DNA of 64,000 nucleotides from Parageobacillus sp. KH3-4 (GTDB lineage: Bacteria > Bacillota > Bacilli > Bacillales > Anoxybacillaceae). The position numbers were made by a program, and so were the translations under genes. The DNA lies in the NCBI RefSeq assembly GCF_022846435.1, contig NZ_AP025627.1, positions 2,266,001 through 2,330,000 on the forward strand, written 5' to 3'. Below, in pieces: positions 60,632-64,000 of this stretch. Position 1 is the first letter of the stretch. Each line of letters starts with the position of its first letter. The notes beneath the pieces are model-generated. The model was not told where the DNA came from and did not search any database. It saw nothing but the letters and a program-made list of their open reading frames with translations.

Positions 60632-62344
60632 TTATTTTGTTGCAATTTCACTTGTCTTAAATCGCTTAATCATATCTTGAAGATTGTCAGCCAAGCGTTT
60701 TAGCTCTGAATTTTGCTGTTTTAAATAATCAATCGTATTGTTTTGTTGAGCAGCAGAAGCAGAAATTTCTTGAGTCGCAGCCACTCCTTGCTCTGAAATT
60801 GCCGCAATTTCTTGAATGGATGTTAAAATTTCATCGGATGCACGATGCAGATCTCCTGTACTTTTAGTAATCGTATCAATACCTTTTGCCAGTTGCTCTA
60901 CTGATTCAAAAATAGAATTAAATAATCGGCCATTATCTTCAACAATCTCAACACCTTTTACAATATCTTCAAAATCTTGTTGGTTCAGATTTAGCACGAT
61001 ATTAGCCTGTTCATTGATTTCACGTATCGCTTCAGATATTGTTTTAATGGATTCATCCGTTTGGCCGGCAAGCTTTTGGACTTCTTGGGCAACAACCGAA
61101 AATCCTTTGCCGGCTTCTCCAGCACGAGCCGCTTCAATAGAAGCATTTAAAGAAAGAAGATGGATTTGAGACGCAATGTCTTGGATGATCTTAATGATTT
61201 CATTAATATCTTCCAACTTTTTGCCTAGATTAAATAAGTTTTCTTTGCTCACCATACCATTTTGTTTTATTTTGTTCATTTGTTCGGTAATCATTCGAAC
61301 TTGAACATTTCCTTTTTCAGCTTGCTGGCTTGTTTGGTCAGTAAGGTTTTTTATCAACTTCGTTTGTTCATCCACGTTGGATATCGCTATTGACATTTCA
61401 GACATCATATTTGAAATTCGGTCGATATGATTGGCTCTTTCTTCGGATCCTTTTGCCTCTTCATCTGTACTCATTGCAATCTGCTTAGAAGCTTGAGCCA
61501 ATTCTTCAAAGGATGCCAAAAGAGTTTGGCCAGTATGATGAATTGCTTCCGATTTCTCTCTTACATTATCGATGATGCGACTTAAATTTTTCCTCATTTC
61601 TTCAAAGCTATTTGCTAAAACCCCTATCTCATCTTCCCGCTGGATATTCACCGATTGGCTAAGATCTCCGGTAGAAAAGGTTTTCGCATATTGTACTAGA
61701 TGATTAAGAGGTTTAGATATTCTATTTCCAACGAATAAAGCCAATAAGACTCCAATAACAACCATGACAGCTGTTACAATAAGCGAAACAGTCGATGTCC
61801 ATTTTTCTAATTGATCAATGAATTTGGCGCTCATATCTATTCCAACGATGGCATCCGCACCATCTACAGGAATGAAAAATGATTTATGGACGCCCCATTT
61901 ATCTCTATAAATAGAACTCAGCACAGGCTTTTTGTTTTCATATGATAATTTTTGCTCATTCGTAAACGGAGATTCAACCATAAATTTGTCGCTGCCATTT
62001 AAAGCCACAATGACATCCTTGCCATTTTTTCTAGACAATACATATACATACTCGATTCCTTTTTTTCGTTCAATAAACGAATCTAAATCCCGCTTAAGTG
62101 CCGGACCATACGTCTTTGGAAACTCGATTGTATTTTTAATGGAATTAGGATCAAGCATCTCTGCTAGTAATCGTCCATTTTCTGTTAGACGTTCATCAAA
62201 CTGCGGAATAACATGTTCTTGAATAATGTAATCTGATACATATCGGACAAATCCAAAAAGAATCAGTGAAAATACAAGAAATGGAAATAAAAAGCTAATG
62301 ACTAATTGGATTTTGATTGATTTTTTCCACGTGATATTTCTCAT
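60632..62344 (-). CDS. Methyl-accepting chemotaxis protein
   Basis: Chemoreceptor of 570 residues. N-terminal membrane segment (about 12-35, LVISFLFPFLVFSLILFGFV), extracellular dCache-like sensor of ~140 residues with VYVLSRKNGKDVIVALNG, second membrane segment (about 185-205), HAMP (NRISKPLNHLVQYAKTFSTG), and a long signalling helix hairpin whose tip reads IASQIHLLSLNASIEAARAG EAGKGFSVVAQEVQKLA. The coiled-coil region has adaptation sites with Gln/Glu pairs. GAGAGGT precedes the ATG, 3 nt after the ATP-grasp gene, so the two are coupled. The ligand is unknown. Confidence 0.92.
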   Translation of the reverse strand: MRNITWKKSIKIQLVISFLFPFLVFSLILFGFVRYVSDYIIQEHVIPQFDERLTENGRLLAEMLDPNSIKNTIEFPKTYGPALKRDLDSFIERKKGIEYVYVLSRKNGKDVIVALNGSDKFMVESPFTNEQKLSYENKKPVLSSIYRDKWGVHKSFFIPVDGADAIVGIDMSAKFIDQLEKWTSTVSLIVTAVMVVIGVLLALFVGNRISKPLNHLVQYAKTFSTGDLSQSVNIQREDEIGVLANSFEEMRKNLSRIIDNVREKSEAIHHTGQTLLASFEELAQASKQIAMSTDEEAKGSEERANHIDRISNMMSEMSIAISNVDEQTKLIKNLTDQTSQQAEKGNVQVRMITEQMNKIKQNGMVSKENLFNLGKKLEDINEIIKIIQDIASQIHLLSLNASIEAARAGEAGKGFSVVAQEVQKLAGQTDESIKTISEAIREINEQANIVLNLNQQDFEDIVKGVEIVEDNGRLFNSIFESVEQLAKGIDTITKSTGDLHRASDEILTSIQEIAAISEQGVAATQEISASAAQQNNTIDYLKQQNSELKRLADNLQDMIKRFKTSEIATK

Positions 62345-62347
62345 TTT

Positions 62348-63520
62348 CTACCTCTCCCTCGAATGTTCGATTTCCTTTAATGTGATAAATGGACGTAAAT
62401 CCATTCGCAGTAATCGATAAAGTTCTTCCATTGTTTCGCTTCTAAAAAAGACAATGGCAAATGTTCTATCATTTGTTGCTTGTATTTCTCTGTACTCTAA
62501 AATTTGTTGAAATTGCTTTTTAAACGATTGATGGTTAATGGATTTTATAAGATTTTGTGAAATATCCATCGGGATTTCCGCGCAGAAGAAACTATAGATA
62601 CTTTCATCCATGTTGTGAAGCACTTCTTCCCAGTCTGGGCTTGTGCCTTGAAAATAATGCTTATACACATTGCATCCATAAGCATAATATCCAAGATCTG
62701 TTGTTCCCGCCCCAGCAAATCTGAGCGGATTCATTTCAATAGGAATGATGGTATGATTACTTTTTCTCACTTCAAAGTGAATTGGGAAATTCTTCACTGG
62801 GACAATTTTCCTAAAATTATGCATAAAAGTTAATATGTCATCGTAAATTTCATTGATGACTTGTTTGGATGTATAGTAGATTCGATCCGACGTATCATAT
62901 TCGTCTTTAAACAAACGTTTAAAAATATTTAAAATCACAGGATTGCCATCGTGATCGTAATAACTGTCAACGGCATATTCTTCTCCGAATATCCACTTTT
63001 CAATTAAAATGCTCTCTCCATTAATTACTTCTTTGTCATAAATGTTTTTTATAAGAAGTAGATCCGTATTTAATTTATGTAAAGTCTCTTCCCATTGATC
63101 TGCACTTTTTACTTTATACACTCCCACGCTGGAATATCCTTTGCTTGGCTTAATCACAACAGGGAAAGGGATATCCTTTACCGAAATTTTATTAAGTTCG
63201 TCCAGGCTGACTACCTTATAAAAGTAATCAGGGTACATACTAGAAAGAATTTGGCGGAACGCTCCTTTATCTTTTAATTGTTTTGCCCAACGATTTTGAA
63301 CGCTATCAGGAACGTAAGATTCAAGCAATGCTAAGCAGCTTTCTGAATTCGTCAATAACTTTTGCTGCTCATTAATAAGAGGGAAAAACTCCTCAGCTTC
63401 CATTCCCTTTAATGCTTTTAACATTTCGGAACGGTTGCCTTGTTTGAAAACAGGTACATTAAGTTCTTGCAACGATTTGACCAGAATAGGGGAAATGATT
63501 TGATCATTGATGATAATCAC
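62348..63520 (-). CDS. ATP-grasp domain protein
   Basis: 390-residue carboxylate-amine/thiol ligase-like protein. N-terminal Rossmann-like pre-domain (about 1-95), ATP-grasp central part with FPVVIKPSKGYSSVGVYKV (Lys for ATP) near residue 120 and LIEKWIFGEEYAVDSYYDHD, and metal-binding FEVRKSNHTIIPIEMNPLRF AG near 265. Similar to peptide- or lipid-modifying ligases of unknown substrate. GTG start with AAGGTG upstream. Directly upstream of the chemoreceptor gene in one transcript, which is an unusual pair. Confidence 0.88.
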   Translation of the reverse strand: MIIINDQIISPILVKSLQELNVPVFKQGNRSEMLKALKGMEAEEFFPLINEQQKLLTNSESCLALLESYVPDSVQNRWAKQLKDKGAFRQILSSMYPDYFYKVVSLDELNKISVKDIPFPVVIKPSKGYSSVGVYKVKSADQWEETLHKLNTDLLLIKNIYDKEVINGESILIEKWIFGEEYAVDSYYDHDGNPVILNIFKRLFKDEYDTSDRIYYTSKQVINEIYDDILTFMHNFRKIVPVKNFPIHFEVRKSNHTIIPIEMNPLRFAGAGTTDLGYYAYGCNVYKHYFQGTSPDWEEVLHNMDESIYSFFCAEIPMDISQNLIKSINHQSFKKQFQQILEYREIQATNDRTFAIVFFRSETMEELYRLLRMDLRPFITLKEIEHSRER

Positions 63521-63583
63521 CTTGATGCACCTTCCTAAAGTAGAGATTTTGTTTCTTTATATAAATCTGAAATGTTCCATCCA

Positions 63584-63730
63584 TTACCTAAAAATAAGAA
63601 AAACTAGAAAGAAAGCTCCTTCCCCGCTCGCTCTGTGTACATACAGAAAATTCCATATAGCGCCTCATCCAATTGCTGAACCAGCTGTGGCGAACATAAA
63701 TCCGATTTTGGAGGCCAACTGCTCATGACA
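63584..63730 (-). pseudogene. N-terminal fragment of an NSS (sodium:neurotransmitter symporter) protein
   Basis: Reverse frame reads EQLASKIGFMFATAGSAIG, stop, GAIWNFLYVHRASGEGAFFL. This is the start of bacterial NSS transporters (ASRxGFxLAxAGxAIGLGAIWRFPYV...GGGAF), with the Leu of GLGN changed to a stop and several lost residues. Nothing of the remaining ~400 residues is seen. Confidence 0.75.
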
Positions 63731-64000
63731 GAAAAGCAGCGACATCATTTCCCTTGCTCACATTTTGTTTCGCTGGATGATTCCAACACTCTTTTTATCG
63801 TCAAAACATGAAAAGTTTTAACGTTTTAAATGTTTTTTTACTTTTTAAAAAATTTATCCTTTCTTAGAAAATAAAAAAATCAGGAACCGATTAAGGGATG
63901 ATGTATAAAAATTTTGTGTCAAGTTTGGGCTAGGACAAAAAAACGGTAAGAAATTTCATCATCTTTCAAAATAAACTTACCCGTCTCATTATTCATTTTG
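63731..64000. other. Gene-free end of window
   Basis: AT-rich sequence with no recognisable gene, hairpin or repeat. Confidence 0.5.

Overview
The window comes from a Gram-positive, moderately AT-rich member of the Bacillaceae, most likely a Geobacillus/Parageobacillus-type thermophile. This rests on gene content (phenylacetate paa cluster with PaaX, YmaF, YjcZ, DUF2515, squalene-hopene cyclase, FNT carrier), strong AGGAGG ribosome sites with frequent GTG/TTG starts, IS200/IS605, IS110 and IS4-type remnants, and a CRISPR repeat of a type I recall from geobacilli. The species call is inference. No rRNA or tRNA gene was recognised.

Layout. 1-9.98 kb: aromatic-acid degradation on the minus strand: benzoate-CoA-ligase-like enzyme (cut by the window start), two nearly identical enoyl-CoA hydratases, paaABCD (paaA first), paaX plus an MBL hydrolase, and a separate tiny gene matching the zinc-ribbon half of PaaD. 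Three promoters share one inverted-repeat element, a candidate PaaX operator. The beta-oxidation part (another hydratase, 3-hydroxyacyl-CoA dehydrogenase, thiolase) is decayed. 10-18 kb: IS4-type remnant, formate/nitrite-type carrier, acetoin dehydrogenase operon (E1 alpha, E1 beta, E2) with a textbook sigma-54 promoter, and its activator AcoR. 18-28.6 kb: a patchwork of small genes, a self-regulated ABC exporter with TetR repressor, a group II intron end, a broken trpB carrying an IS200/IS605 element, a frameshifted ydbC and other debris. 28.8-34.3 kb: sulfonate/nitrate-type ABC importer, HxlR regulator, tandem DUF4242 protein and an acyl-CoA-dehydrogenase-like flavoprotein, linked by a duplicated promoter element. 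34.5-41 kb: accessory region with YunG and Imm5-like genes, a CRISPR fossil, an AHL-lactonase-like enzyme, a truncated amidase, and the immA and int remains of an ICEBs1/phi105-type element.

41.7-52.3 kb: amino-acid permease; mannosylglycerate-type PTS with GH38 mannosidase and RpiR regulator; squalene-hopene-cyclase family enzyme opposite a DUF2515 gene and a small membrane protein. 52.4-59.9 kb: an intact eight-gene operon, PRD regulator - PTS IIA - IIB - IIC (ascorbate type) - phosphotriesterase-family lactonase - creatininase-family amidohydrolase - KDGP aldolase - SIS protein, which looks like an uncharacterised sugar-acid or lactone pathway and is the best candidate for a new system. 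60-64 kb: IS110 and oxidoreductase debris, an ATP-grasp gene coupled to a chemoreceptor gene, and a fossil NSS transporter.

Overall the window alternates intact catabolic operons, each with a local regulator, with strongly decayed intervals. Operon structure is supported by many ATGA/GTGA overlaps. Stated starts were chosen from ribosome-site spacing, so some are shorter than the longest open frame.
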